Below are positions 1 to 10,440 of a DNA stretch of 64,000 nt, one piece after another (within the stretch, counting starts at the first letter, position 1; every line of letters starts with the position of its first letter). Origin of the DNA: Bombyx mori (Eukaryota; Arthropoda; Insecta; Lepidoptera; Bombycidae). The notes beneath the pieces are model-generated. The model was not told where the DNA came from and did not search any database. It worked only from the letters and a program-made list of their open reading frames with translations. Where the stretch lies: assembly GCF_030269925.1 (NCBI RefSeq), contig NC_085126.1:2234501-2298500 (forward strand), in the 5' to 3' direction. Made by a program: the position numbers and the translations under genes.

Positions 1-121
1 TCGCGACAGCATATGTCTGACTATTATAGTTATTATGCAATAAGTGTTCTTTTATTTAAAAAAAATAAAACAACGTCAAGTATCGTTGAAATTTTTGTTA
101 AAGACCCGAGCGGAGCCGGAG
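1..121 (+). mobile_element. Helitron 3' part, terminus lost
   Basis: This stretch matches, in reverse complement, the 3' half of the Helitron at 8372-8811, including the segment reading gacccgagcggagccgg. The terminal hairpin and CTAG end are missing: after position 121 the sequence departs from the other copy. The element runs off the left edge of the window. Confidence 0.6.
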
Positions 122-511
122 AATGGGGCGCTTGTTGAATATAATTTTGGACAACTCTGAAAGCTCCGAGACTACTGAGGCGACAACTTTATTAGAAACG
201 CAGACATAACAAAGCACAAACTTTCTCAAGGTACGCTAATAATTTACGTTCAGACGAGGCCTTCAAACGAGATTGATATGGGTCCGACGTTATATGTTTT
301 TTTTCCTCCCGAAAGTGTGTCGAGAAAGACCGAGAATCTAGATTGATCGAAGCCGTTTTTACAATGCAAAATTTACTTTTCACACTAATTTAGGTTAGTG
401 CAAGTGATTGATGAGAGTGAAATTAACGCATTCGAGATGGATATCAGCGTATTGAAGTCTTGTCGTAAAAGAGATGGTGTGACGTATTGTAGATATAAAG
501 ACAGGCACTCC
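122..511. other. AT-rich stretch without recognised gene
   Basis: No conserved protein, RNA or complete mobile element was recognised between the broken Helitron and the first Bm1 copy. The short open frame at 192-383 on the minus strand has no recognisable domain. Confidence 0.4.
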
Positions 512-850
512 TTAGATTAGTGGACGAGCTCATAGCCCACCTGGTATTAAGTCGTTACTGGAGCACATAGACATCTACAACATAAATGCCACCACCCACC
601 TTCGGATATGAGTTCTAAGGTATCAGTAGTTACAACGACAGACCCACCCTTCAAATCGACCCACATTACTGCTTCACGGCAGAAATAGGCAGGGCGGTGG
701 TACCTACCCGCGCGGACTCACAAGAGCTTCTACCACCAGGAATTACGCAAATTATAATTTTGCGGGTTTGATTTTAATTACACGATGTTATTCATTCACC
801 GTGGAAGTCAATCGTGAACATTTGTTAAGTACGTATTTTATTAAAAAAAT
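512..850 (-). repeat. Bm1 SINE, tRNA-like head missing
   Basis: Read on the minus strand this is a diverged Bm1: the segment containing the ATTATAATTTGCG motif, the central block beginning near CTGGTGGTAG and the 3' block with GTAGATGTCTATG. The tRNA-derived head is absent. A foldback element abuts its 5' end. Confidence 0.8.
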
Positions 851-861
851 TGGTAAAAAAC

Positions 862-1358
862 AATAAGCTTTTATAGAAAATTCAACTAAAAAATAGAAAA
901 TAAATTTTAATAAATTTGAATTAAAGATAGTGTAAGAAAAAATGATTTTATTGAAAAATATAAAGCGTGGGGTGCATGGTATCAGTAGTTATAAATATTT
1001 TATGAACAGATATGAGTAGAAGGGTTATTTTGATAATCTCGTGAAAAGCACGCCACGCTTTTTTACAACAAAATCATTTTTTCTTACACTATTTTTAATT
1101 CAAATTTATTAAAATTTATTTTCTATTTTTTAGTTGAATTTTCTATTAAAGCATTTTGTTTTAATTTTTAAAAATTTTTTTTTTTTAGTTGTATTTCAAT
1201 TTTTTCTATATTTTTTTTTCATTTTGAATTGTCATCGGTCCTTAATAAGTATGCCAAATTTCGAGTTAATCCAACGTTTTGAAAGGGGTCAAAATCATGA
1301 TCAAAGATTCCGTTACATACTAACATACATACGTCTGAAGCTAATAAAAGCGTATTAA
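862..1358. repeat. Foldback element with long inverted arms, copy 1
   Basis: Arms of about 100 bp at roughly 868-971 and 1051-1150 are inverted copies of each other around a loop of about 80 bases. The outer ends carry a short terminal inverted repeat (aataagcttttat against aataaaagcgtatt, imperfect). A second copy of the same element lies at 7529-8018 and shares the right-hand third almost exactly. No transposase is present, so this is a non-autonomous element of unknown superfamily. Confidence 0.65.
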
Positions 1359-1861
1359 AAACCATTAATTAACTTCTATTATAATCCAATCTCGCAGAAT
1401 CCACGACTCGCTTGCGACTCATCGAATGATGGCTTGTATCCACAATTACGTGCCTTTGTAAATTTTTCTGCTGTTAGCATTTATATTCTAACAATGTCTG
1501 TTCAACAATGACTTCCAATCTAACTTGATTCTGGTGTTTGTGTGGCTGAACAATTCTTGTTTGATTCGAGTTTTTTTTCAGTGCAGGAAGCGTTTGCGAC
1601 TCATTACAAACGAGCACACGTAATACACCGGTTCGTATTATCAACAGATTGTATATATGACAACAAATTATTCGATTACAGAGAAAATCTAACATAGCGA
1701 TTGTAGTCTAGATAAACATGAACTTAATGATTTCTATTAAAAAAAACACGTGTGGCACTCGGAGACTGCCGTGGTAAAGCTATTGCCTATTTTTATGCAA
1801 TTATAATTAGACAATAATAATTTAATATTTAAACAATGATAAAATAAGACCACGCTATATT
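1359..1861. other. AT-rich stretch without recognised gene
   Basis: Nothing recognisable was found. The open frame at 1474-1695 on the minus strand has no domain or homologue that I recognise. Confidence 0.4.
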
Positions 1862-3090
1862 TATCTCTTCTCCATCGCTCCCTCATTGCTGAGGATCGTG
1901 ACTCCGTTTTAGCTTGTCAACTGTCAGCCTCCATCGGTTCCGGTCAGTTGCCTGGTGTAGTGCAGCGCTAAGTGGTCCGCTGGTTTGCTCGGAGATCTGG
2001 TCGGACCAACGTTTGGGGCTCCGGCCTCTAGGACGTTTTCCTTCTACTTTCCCAGTGACCATCAGACGTTCCAAGTTGTCTACACCTCTGCGGGCAACGT
2101 GGCCAAAGTAGCGCATTATGCGTTGCAGACAGGTGGCAGACAGGCGTTGAGCGTTCCCCATTTTAAGCTGATGTAGGACCGAGATGTTCGTGCGGTGGGC
2201 TGTCCATGGAATCCTTAATAGGCGGCGCCAGCACCACATTTCAAAAGCATCAACTCTGTTTCAGTCAGCTGCTTTTATGGTCCATGTTTCTGCTCCATAG
2301 AGAGCGATTGGAAAGACCAGTGAGTGCACAAGATGTATTTTGGTCCTATTCGAAATATTACGATCTTTCCAAACTTTGCTCAACTGCGTCATAGCTGTTT
2401 TAGCCATTCCAATTCGTCGGCGTATTTCAGGTTCACAGCTCCCCTTATCCGTGATCACAGAACCAAGGTAGACAAACTGGTCCACGGTCTCGTATTCTGC
2501 CAAAAGGTCCGTACGCTGAGTGGATGAGAAGCGGTCTACGACTAGCAGCTTGGTCTTGCTTTTGTTAATTGCTAGTCCCATGTTTAGGCTTATAGCCTCT
2601 AATCTGTCCAGAAGCTCCTTCATCTCCGCCTCAGATGAAGCAAGAAGTGTGGTGTCGTCGGCATATCTCAGGTTCGTTATCTGAACCCCCCCTATTCTAA
2701 CGCCTCCTTCCCAGTTTTCTAAAGTCTGGCATATTATATGGTCCCCATATATATTGAAGAGAATAGGTGAGATAACAGATCCTTGCCGGACTCATTTTTG
2801 GAAGCGAAATTCACTTGAAGTGGCATTTTCGATAGAGACAGACCCAAACCCCGACTCGTACAGGTTGCGAATCAACATAACAAGATGACTCGGAACTCCT
2901 GTTTCACTTAGGATCTCCCACAGTTTTTCCCATTTCACGCAATCAAAGGCCTTCTGATAATCTACAAAGCACATAAAGACAGGTGTGTTGTACTCATAGC
3001 ATTTCTCTACAATGAGTCGCAAGTTAAGAATTTGCTCTCTTGTGCCCCTCCCCCTAACAAAACCTGCCTGCTCCTGGGGTATCTGCTATA
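1862..3090 (-). pseudogene. RTE-like LINE reverse transcriptase, 5'-truncated, two in-frame stops
   Basis: The minus-strand frame from about 3087 to 1883 reads as the second half of a non-LTR reverse transcriptase. It has a FVDYQKAFDCV block (RT motif A region), a VRQGSVISPILFN block, the catalytic YADD (about 2660), and a C-terminal region with KRPRGRSPKRW. The frame is kept throughout but is cut by TGA at 2792-2794 (just before VRQG) and TGA at 2261-2263 (after KAAD). The second looks like a CGA-to-TGA change. No frameshift was seen. The endonuclease and first RT motifs are missing, so the copy is 5'-truncated and inactive. RTE clade is inferred from the C-terminal style. Confidence 0.8.
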
Positions 3091-3837
3091 TATATAAACA
3101 TTAACAAAAGCAAAACATTAACTGTCCCCTTCACACTCATAAGCTAGACCGCGCGAGAGAGAGATGGGCACACTTTTCATGATGCGCATGCAGTGCGACG
3201 TCACGCCGCGCGCTTATTCACAAACCTTACACAAGCGCAACGTGTGAATGTGTTGAACGCGAGCTACATTGTAGGCGGAGTGGGGAGTGTTAGGTTTTAT
3301 TTTCGTTTCGTAATTTCTTGATTCGGTCGCCGCGACAAAGCTCGCGATAAAGCTATACAATAGCTTAAAAACATCGGAGATGTAGAACTTAATTTGCCTC
3401 AATATCGATACAGGTTTTCACGCGGTGATATCTGTGGGCTCCGTTAACCAATAAATAACGATGCGAGAAAATTTCTTACATTTCATAACAAATTATTTAA
3501 AACTTTTTCGGGTATTTAGATAACAACATAACCATTTGTTCAAACATTTTTAAAATTCCCCAAGTTTTTGGAATTTCATGATGTTAGGAAACTCGTGAAA
3601 CTTCAAAACCGTAGTAAGAATCCATTTTAAAATGGGGTGAAAAATAAAGGCTAAAAAATAGGTGAACCTATAACGAACTTAATCCTGATTTAGAGCCACT
3701 CACAACTGTCTTGTTGGTTCGATTTGATTCATTAAATAAAGCTATTAGTTGATAATAAATAACAATGAATTGCGAAAAGATATTTTTAAAGGCTTTGATA
3801 AGCGTTGGTGTCATTTTATTAATCTTAATCTTAATAT
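3091..3837. other. Non-coding stretch, possible repeat
   Basis: The part at about 3100-3300 is GC-richer than its surroundings and includes a (ga)n run near 3156-3166, but no gene or terminal repeat could be defined. The remainder is AT-rich with no recognised feature. Confidence 0.3.
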
Positions 3838-4210
3838 ACCTAGTCTTGCCATAAATACTGAGACAAAGGAAAAAGAAAATCTATGCCAAATAACATTTAT
3901 TACTTTTACAGTGTGTTAGTTTAATACATAAATATAAAACCATCTCTCCATTGGCTGCAATACGGTCCTTTAAACGTTGAGGCCAGTTATCAATAGAAGC
4001 ACGCACTCTTTCCATGGGAAAAATTTTCACTGCCAATCGTACTTTAGGGACTCCAAATTATCATGGCGTTTAGAGCAAGCCATACTCTCTAAAACTGACT
4101 ATAAATCATAATCCAGCGGATTAAGATCGGGACTAGACGACGGCCAGTCTTCAGCTCTGATGAAGTCCGAAATGTTCGATCCAACGAGCCTGGATTGCGC
4201 TGCTTTAATG
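3838..4210 (-). pseudogene. Tc1/mariner-type transposase C-terminal remnant
   Basis: The minus strand from about 4205 encodes RAEDWPSSSPDLNPLDYDL, the block holding the third catalytic Asp of mariner-type DDE transposases (SPDLNPLDY). It is followed by a stop where the family has Trp, then a block similar to the usual ALE C-terminus. A 1-base frameshift follows near 4047 and the last part (FPMERVRASIDNWPQRL) continues in another frame. Near 3845 the sequence cttgccataaatactg looks like a family terminal repeat. The N-terminal DNA-binding domain and the first two catalytic Asp residues are missing. Confidence 0.75.
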
Positions 4211-4419
4211 GCAAAATTTATTATTATTTAGTTCAACTAATCTGTAACACGAATTCGATACGAAGTTCGAAGGGTCAGCTAATCATATAGGTACTATTTA
4301 AACTACGAACGGAACGTTTCGCATTTTGCACATTGATAAGAATATCCCTATCCTTATCTATACCTAACTATTGAAAAAACTGCTTATTCACTAGAAGCGA
4401 TTAATTTTTTTTCAAACAA

Positions 4420-4710
4420 CTAGCTGACCCGGCAGACTTCGTAGTGCCTCAATCGATGAATTAAATACCTTAACTTTTGTATAAAATAAACTTAAAACAA
4501 ACAAAAGGAATCCGTCCGACGGGGGACACATCAAAGGGAAAACAAAATATGATATTTTTATTTAATTCCGAGCATTTTCATATTTATTTACCTTTTAAAC
4601 CTTCTCTGGACTTCCACAAATGATTCAAAACCGAAATTAGCCAAATCGGTTCAGCCGTTCTCGAGTTTTAGCGAGACTAACGAACAGCAATTCTTTTTTA
4701 TATATATAGA
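4420..4710 (-). mobile_element. Non-autonomous Helitron, family A
   Basis: On the minus strand it starts with TCTATATATATA after a host A, and ends in CTAG followed by T. A GC-rich imperfect hairpin (ggcactacgaagtctgcc) sits about 11 bases before the end. Helitrons carry TC at one end and a hairpin plus CTRR at the other and insert between A and T without target duplication, which fits. Three more copies occur at 13846, 29193 and 43545, all in this orientation. No Rep/helicase frame is present. Confidence 0.8.
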
Positions 4711-4788
4711 TAGATAATAGATAATGAATAGTTCTTTCAACGAAAAAATAATAATAAAAAAATCCTATTAATACAGGTCGAAGGTTTG

Positions 4789-5180
4789 AAGTCGTCGTGG
4801 CCTAAAGAATAAGACGCCCGGTGCATTCGTATCTTGCGATGCACCGGTGTTCGGATCCCGCAGACAAGTACCAATTTTTTTAATGAAATACGTGCTTAAC
4901 AATATTTCATGTTTGACTTCCACGGTGAAGGTATAGCATTGTGTAATAAAAATCAAACCCGCAAAATTATAATTTGCGTAATTACTGGTGGTAGGACATC
5001 TTGAGTCCGCACGGGTAGGTAACATCACCCTGCCTATTTCGAACGTGAAGCGTTTCGGTTTGAAGGGCGGGGCAGCCGTTGTACTGTTCAAAATGAGACT
5101 TAGAACATATGTCTCGAGGTGGGTGGCGGAATTTAGGGGAGGGCGGAAGTCCGGTGATTTCCTCATGACCAAAAAAAAAA
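4789..5180 (+). repeat. Chimeric Bm1 SINE with a foreign LINE tail
   Basis: The tRNA-like head (gtcgtcgtggcctaaag, then a B-box-like ggtgttcggatccc) and the body of Bm1 run to about 5130. The usual Bm1 3' end (acgttgtagatgtctatg to aataaaaa) is missing. In its place are about 45 bases ending in gtccggtgatttcctcatgacc and ten A. That tail matches, in inverse orientation, the 3' end of the LINE fragment at 49715-49972. Confidence 0.75.
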
Positions 5181-5255
5181 GTATTATATCTAGAATTAAA
5201 ACTTGGTTTGTTCGCAAGGTCTTATAATAAAAAAACTTCAAGTGTTTGTGAATAA

Positions 5256-5600
5256 GTGCCTGCGTCAGATTTTGAAAATCTTTGGCCTGAGAAGATCACT
5301 AACAATGAGCTGTGGAGGATCACCCAGCAAACACCAGTGGAGAAGGAGATCCTTACGCGGAAGTGGCATTGGATTGGTCACAAATTGAGAAAGCCCGATA
5401 CCCACCTATCAAAGAGAGCACTGACCTGGAAAGTGTCTGGCAAAAGGAAGAGAGGCCGCCTCAGAACAACTTGGCGTCGCTCGGTGGAGCAGGAGCTAGG
5501 GGTCTTGGGCATGACGTGGGATTAGCTAGAACAGGCTGCCCAAGACCGATGTAAATGGAAAAATTTGATTCGAGCCCTATACCCCAGCAGAGGGTAATAG
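5256..5600 (+). pseudogene. Non-LTR retrotransposon ORF2 C-terminus, 5'-truncated
   Basis: The plus-strand frame reads as the C-terminal end of a LINE polyprotein (KRGRLRTTWRRSVEQELG, then LEQAAQDRCKWKNLIRALY). One in-frame TAG at 5523-5525 interrupts it and the natural stop is at about 5597. A second piece of the same family lies on the minus strand at 55083-55288. Endonuclease and RT are missing. Confidence 0.65.
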
Positions 5601-6123
5601 GAAAGAATGATGACCTAGAATTATATCTAGTATACATATTCTTAGATTCTAGAATGTACGTCATCTTGTTACGCCTAGGTTTTAAACGATTTGTATTCTC
5701 ATAGCTCGTCTGATTACGTAACGTGCTCATATCCTATTTACATAAATTTGCCGGCGTTTCAAATTCAAGTATAAAGTCGCATTGAAATGCTAATACTGTA
5801 AACGGAGCCTTGCAAAAATGTTAATACGTTTTCTGAGATGTGTGAAATTTTCATTGTTTCCCCATTTGAAAGGGATATTACCATCTTTCATTATTATTTT
5901 TTCAATTAAATAATGATTTGTTTATAAACATGCCTTTGGAGACCGTCAATTGTATGGCCCGCTTGATGATTAACGTGTCACTCCTAAGCATCAGCTGTTT
6001 TACGGCCACCAAGGATTCTTTTCAAAGCTCGCCTAAGATAGGTATGCTATAGAACCATCTGCTTCTGTGTTTAATAACTTTTACATCATTTATACATAAT
6101 TAAGTTTTGTATTTAACTGAGCA
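5601..6123. other. AT-rich stretch without recognised gene
   Basis: No recognised protein, RNA or repeat; short minus-strand frames here are low-complexity or overlap the LINE tail. Confidence 0.35.
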
Positions 6124-6683
6124 TCTATATATGTATTAATACGTGAAGCAAAAACTTTGTATCCCTTTCTACGAAAATTGCGCGGACGGAGGAGTATGAA
6201 ATTTTCCACACTTATAGAATATTTTTTTATTGCTTTGATAGTTGGACGAGCTGACAGTCCACCTAGTGTTAAGTGGTTACTGGAGCCCATAGACATCTAC
6301 AACGTAAATGCGCCACCCACCTTGAGATATAAGCTCTAAGGTCTCGAGTATAGTTACAGAATAGAATATAGTGAAGAAGTGCGCAATGGTAATATTTTTT
6401 TAAAATAATGCATAAAAGATACATTAAATCAATAAGAAAACATTACACATACTACCATGTATTTGACACACACAGATATACTCTTTGTTTATTGTCAAGC
6501 TTTTGTTATTTCTTAAAGTCTATATTCAAATTGAGAATAGGTTTGCATTATTTATCTTTAATATTACGAGTATTTGTCTATAGCGTAGTCTTGGCGAAAT
6601 CTGTAACAATAGGACCATAATAATGTTGAAACTTATAATTTCAATTAATTATAGTCGAATTTCGACTACTGCCGGACCACTAG
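6124..6683 (+). mobile_element. Non-autonomous Helitron, family B, interrupted by Bm1
   Basis: It begins TCTATATATGTATTAATACG after an A and ends with the hairpin agtcgaatttcgact, then about 13 bases and CTAG followed by T. A full family relative on the other strand is at 22252-22666 and a fragment is at 51551. The copy is split by a 5'-truncated Bm1 at 6223-6355. Confidence 0.75.
6223..6355 (-). repeat. Bm1 SINE, 3' third only, nested in a Helitron
   Basis: The T-run then attgctttgatagttggacgag is the Bm1 3' end on the minus strand; the copy stops after the GAGACCTTAG block. Both flanks carry agaata-type sequence, suggesting a target-site duplication, and Helitron sequence continues on both sides. 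Confidence 0.75.
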
Positions 6684-7048
6684 TGCGTATTTAAAATTAA
6701 ATGATAAAGTAACTTTGTTTTTATATTGCGTTTTATGATAATTTTAATTCTTAACAGAACAGCATTCTTCCTATCTACATCAAAGAATGAATGATTGTAT
6801 TCCATCAACGCGGCAGTAATCAGAATCCGTTACCGAGATATGAGGAGTTACATGATCTCTGCTATCTAAGAAATTTTAATAAGTAATAAGATAATATTAT
6901 TTATTTTATTATTACTACGAAGGCTATTCGGAGTCAAATGTGATTTTACGTTTTCTGCAAAGCCGTTTGAGATAGAATGAAGGTATGAGCTGTAAGTAGT
7001 TATAGAGGTGTATTTTCTTTCAAGTATATTAGATACAGCAGGAGTTTT
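6684..7048. other. AT-rich stretch without recognised gene
   Basis: No gene, RNA or repeat was recognised between the Helitron and the next Bm1. Confidence 0.35.
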
Positions 7049-7272
7049 TTACTGGTGGTAGGACCTCTTGTAAGTCCGCACGGGTAGGTATCACCACCCC
7101 GCCTATTTCTGCCGTGAAGCAGTAATGCGTTTCGGTTTGAAGGGTGGGGCAGCCGTTGTAACTATACTGAGACTTTAGAACGTATATCTCAAGGTGGGTG
7201 GCGCATTTACGTTGTAGATGTCTATGGGCTCCAGTAACCACTTAACACCAGGTGCGCTGTGACCCCTCCAAC
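7049..7272 (+). repeat. Bm1 SINE, headless form
   Basis: It starts at ttactggtggtagg, the start shared by many copies in this window, and runs to a degraded tail near aataaaaaag. The tRNA-like head is absent. Confidence 0.85.
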
Positions 7273-7389
7273 AATAAAAAAGAGTAGCAAACCAGTGATA
7301 GGTCACTCACTATCTTATTCATTTCTGCCGCGAAACATTCATAGGTTTCGGTGGGTCAGTAATCTAAAATATTAATACAAATTAAAGTT

Positions 7390-7436
7390 TGTATGTCATC
7401 GTGGCCTAAAAGATAAGACGGCCGATGATTAGATGT
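7390..7436 (+). repeat. Bm1 tRNA-like head fragment
   Basis: The sequence tcatcgtggcctaaaagataagacggccg resembles only the first bases of the full-length Bm1 at 62428. The body is missing. Confidence 0.5.
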
Positions 7437-7528
7437 TTACCAGAATTTTTGAACTTCTTGTGGGCTAAACAGCGAAACAGCTGACGTATTCCGTTAAAAA
7501 ATAAATAATAGTTTAAAACTAGTAAAAA

Positions 7529-8018
7529 AATACGCTTTTATAGAAAATCCAACTTAAAAATACAAAATAAATTTTAATAAGTTTCAATTAAAAATAGTGT
7601 AAGAAAAAATGATTTTATTGTAAAAAAAAACGCTAAGGCATGCAGGTATCAATGCTTTTTTTGAACTATTATTTTTTGTTCATTCATCATTCATTTTTTA
7701 GTTAAATTTAAATTTTTCCAATTTTTCAAAAACTTTATCTGAATCAGCCGGTAACTTATCCGAGAAATAGGTGATCGGCGCGCCTGGTAGTCTTTCCTTC
7801 CTGGTCTTGACGAAGACACTCAGGAAAACAAAAAATCTCTAATCCTGATTATCCTAGTAAGGATAACGAATCAAACTGTTTAAAATATTGAATTGTCATC
7901 GGTCCTTAATAAGTATGCGAAATTTCGAGTTAATCCGACGTTTTGAAGGGGGCTCAAAATCATGTTCAAAGATTCCGTTACATACTAACATACGTATGAA
8001 GCTAATAAAAGCGTATTA
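7529..8018. repeat. Foldback element, copy 2
   Basis: It shares its left arm (cttttatagaaaat...) and right end (gttacatactaacatac, then ctaataaaagcgtatt) with 862-1358. The terminal inverted repeat aatacgcttttat / ataaaagcgtatt is perfect here. The middle differs, so the internal arm has been rearranged in one of the two copies. Confidence 0.65.
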
Positions 8019-8371
8019 AAAAATCGGCATTGACAGATGCAGAATGTCTTCGAGAATATGAGTGTGAGTTTAAAAAATGATGAAGGGAAGATTTGAAATT
8101 TGAAAACAAACAAAATAGACCTTATCGTCCGAGTAATAGATTACAAATTATTAAATTCAGAGAATCTCTGTCGAACAGTTCCCAATATGAGCTATGCGTC
8201 TCTAATTGACATTGAATTCGAGTTTATCGCGTTTTGTCATTTCGTAATATTTATGATTTTTCTAAAATCAATTACATACGTTGTTGATTATATTTATCTA
8301 CATTTTAATTGAAAATGCGGAGATCGAAGGTTAAACTTAGTCTATATTATGTTTTCTGGTTTTATAAGTGA

Positions 8372-8811
8372 CTAGCGGCCCGCTCCGGCTCCGCTCGGGT
8401 CTTTAACAAAAATTTCAACAATATTTGACGTTGTTTTATTTTTTTAAATAAAAGAACACCTATTGCGTCATAACTATAATATTTAGACATATGCTGTCGC
8501 GACACTTTTTGTAAATAATAATGTGTTCTACAAAGTCGTAGTACATTATTTTATTTTATCATCAATAGTTTTCGCAGGGCACGCGATGTAAAGAATATTT
8601 TAGATAATTTTTTTTACACCTTGGGTTACATTATTGGAGTTTTAGTAAGGGTCCCTAATTTTTTCAAAAAAAATTATAGCCTATATCACTCGGGAATAGA
8701 GTAGCTTCCAAACAGTGAATGATTTTTTCAAATCGGTTCAGTAGTTTCTGAGCCTATTCAATACAAACAAACAAACAAACAAATCTTTCCTCTTTATAAG
8801 ATTAGTATAGA
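8372..8811 (-). mobile_element. Non-autonomous Helitron, family C
   Basis: On the minus strand it starts TCTATACTAATC after A, contains a (GTTT)n run, and ends with a GC-rich hairpin region (gagcggagccggagcgggc) and CTAG followed by T. No coding capacity was seen. A partial copy lies at 1-121. Confidence 0.8.
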
Positions 8812-8859
8812 TGATAAAATTCTCTTTAAACCGGTTTTCTAGTTTTTATTTGTTGATTA

Positions 8860-8970
8860 GACGATGGAACTGACTCACGGCCCGATTCGCGTTAAGTGGT
8901 TGCCGGAGCCCATAGACATCAACACATTGAGACATGAGTTCTAAGTCTCAGTTCTGTAGTGGAATGAACC
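8860..8970 (-). repeat. Degraded Bm1 fragment
   Basis: The blocks gttaagtggttgccggagcccatagac and gacatgagttctaag mark an old, deleted Bm1 3' region. Confidence 0.55.
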
Positions 8971-9145
8971 GAAACGCACACACTTGAGTTCCACGAGAAA
9001 AAAAAGCTACTATCAGTACTAGGCTCCGATAACCACTCACTGCCAGATGTGGCGTGTCCTCGCCTAATTAATGCATTAAAATAAAAACAATTTTAGGGTT
9101 AGCCCTACTGAATTCAGCGGACATGCTTAGCGTTAACGGCAGCCT

Positions 9146-9702
9146 TACCGGCAGCGTTCATCCCATTGACACAGCCCATTGAGTTTCTCGCCGGATCTTC
9201 TCAGTGGGTCGCGTTTCCGATCCGGTGGTAGATTCTGCGTAGCACTGCTCTTGCTAGGGCCAGCGTTAGCAACACCTCCGGTTTGAGCCCCGTGAGCTCA
9301 CCTACACTCTATGGCAGTGATTCTCAGCCTTTTTTTTTGTTGCGGCACATATTTAACGATTTCAAAATTTGGCGGCACACAAAAAAAAAAGATAAAAATA
9401 ATTATTTACTTATTACAACACACTGCATAAATAGTTTATCAAAAAATTTTAATATACGAAATAAACTAAAATATACTATACATTTTTTTTTTGTGGATTT
9501 AAATATATATTCATGTTTAAAATATTTTTCTTTTAAAATGATATAATTTAATAATATTAACATTATTATATATTCGCAAAATTTGGCGGCACACTTTTGA
9601 AAGTTGGCGGCACACAAAAGTGCCGCGGAACAGTGGTTGAGAATCACTGCTCTATGGTAACGCTGATATAGCCTCTTAAGGCTATAAGCATAGGTAGGGA
9701 AA
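9146..9702 (+). repeat. LINE 3' end (family 1), interrupted by a hAT MITE
   Basis: The 3' end of a non-LTR element: gagtttctcgccggatcttctcag, ccgatccggtggtagattctgc, gagccccgtgagctcac, then aaggctataagcataggtagg and an A-run. Related copies are at 12812, 21037, 24516, 36158, 41249 and 47568. The copy is split by the MITE at 9315-9649. Confidence 0.75.
9315..9649. mobile_element. hAT-type MITE
   Basis: Terminal inverted repeats cagtgattctcagcc and ggttgagaatcactg flank 335 bp of AT-rich sequence with three internal ggcggcacac motifs. The 8-bp duplication ctctatgg lies directly outside (9307-9314 and 9650-9657) within the interrupted LINE. Eight-base duplications and CAGTG..TTCTCA termini are typical of hAT elements. 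No transposase is encoded. Confidence 0.9.
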
Positions 9703-9718
9703 AAAGGCAGCGTTTTAG

Positions 9719-9966
9719 TTTTTTTTATTGCTTAGATGGGTGGACGAGCTCACAGTCCGCCTGGTGTTAAGTGGTTACCGGAGCCCATAGACATCTACAA
9801 CGTAAATGCGCCACCCACCTTGAGATATAAGTTCTAAGGTCTCAAGTATAGTTACAACGGCTGCTCCACCCTTCAAACCGAAACGCATTACTGCTTTACG
9901 GCAGAAATAGGCAGATCGGTGGTACCTACCCGCGCGGACTCACAAGAGGTCCTACCACCAGTAATA
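9719..9966 (-). repeat. Bm1 SINE, headless form
   Basis: A T-run, then the complete Bm1 3' two thirds on the minus strand, ending at cctaccaccagtaa, the same headless boundary seen in many plus-strand copies. Confidence 0.88.
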
Positions 9967-9969
9967 TAT

Positions 9970-10330
9970 ATAACCACATAATATATCGCAGAATATATAA
10001 TCACATCCCTAGCTTAGAGGCGGACGCGCGACGAAAAAAAGTACGCGGGTGGTCTTCTTACGTCACCGGAAAATTTGGAATCAGAACCCATATATCAGTA
10101 TGCCCTTCCAGTACATTATGTATTTTCAAAGCGTACAGAACTACCTTATACTCAAGGGTCCTTGAAATGAGCATTTCGCTTCGGAGTCACGTTCAAAAGC
10201 GCTCGTTGTTTTGAAGCAATAAACAAAAGCACAAACAAGACGCTTATTGAATTTTTATCGATATAACGGTAGTCCATTAGTGCGTGAACAACACTGCCCT
10301 GTGTGTGCACAATGTGAGTTTTTTAACGTT
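9970..10330. other. Non-coding stretch
   Basis: Nothing recognisable; no intact frame or repeat boundary. Confidence 0.3.
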
Positions 10331-10332
10331 CT

Positions 10333-10440
10333 CGATAGCGTAAAAGTTAACTTTAATTTGTATGCAGTTGGAACAGCGCCCCTAGCGGCAAACGTAGGCA
10401 AACGTTCCAAATCCAAATTGAGTTAACTTTTACGCTATCG
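10333..10440. repeat. Short palindromic MITE
   Basis: Arms cgatagcgtaaaagttaact (from 10333) and agttaacttttacgctatcg (to 10440) are perfect inverse copies for about 20 bases and extend imperfectly inward. The centre is GC-richer (cgcccctagcggc). No coding content. Confidence 0.7.

Noticed and set aside
5461..5730. 89-codon minus-strand frame with Pro-rich start
   Set aside because: Antisense of the LINE C-terminus on the plus strand.
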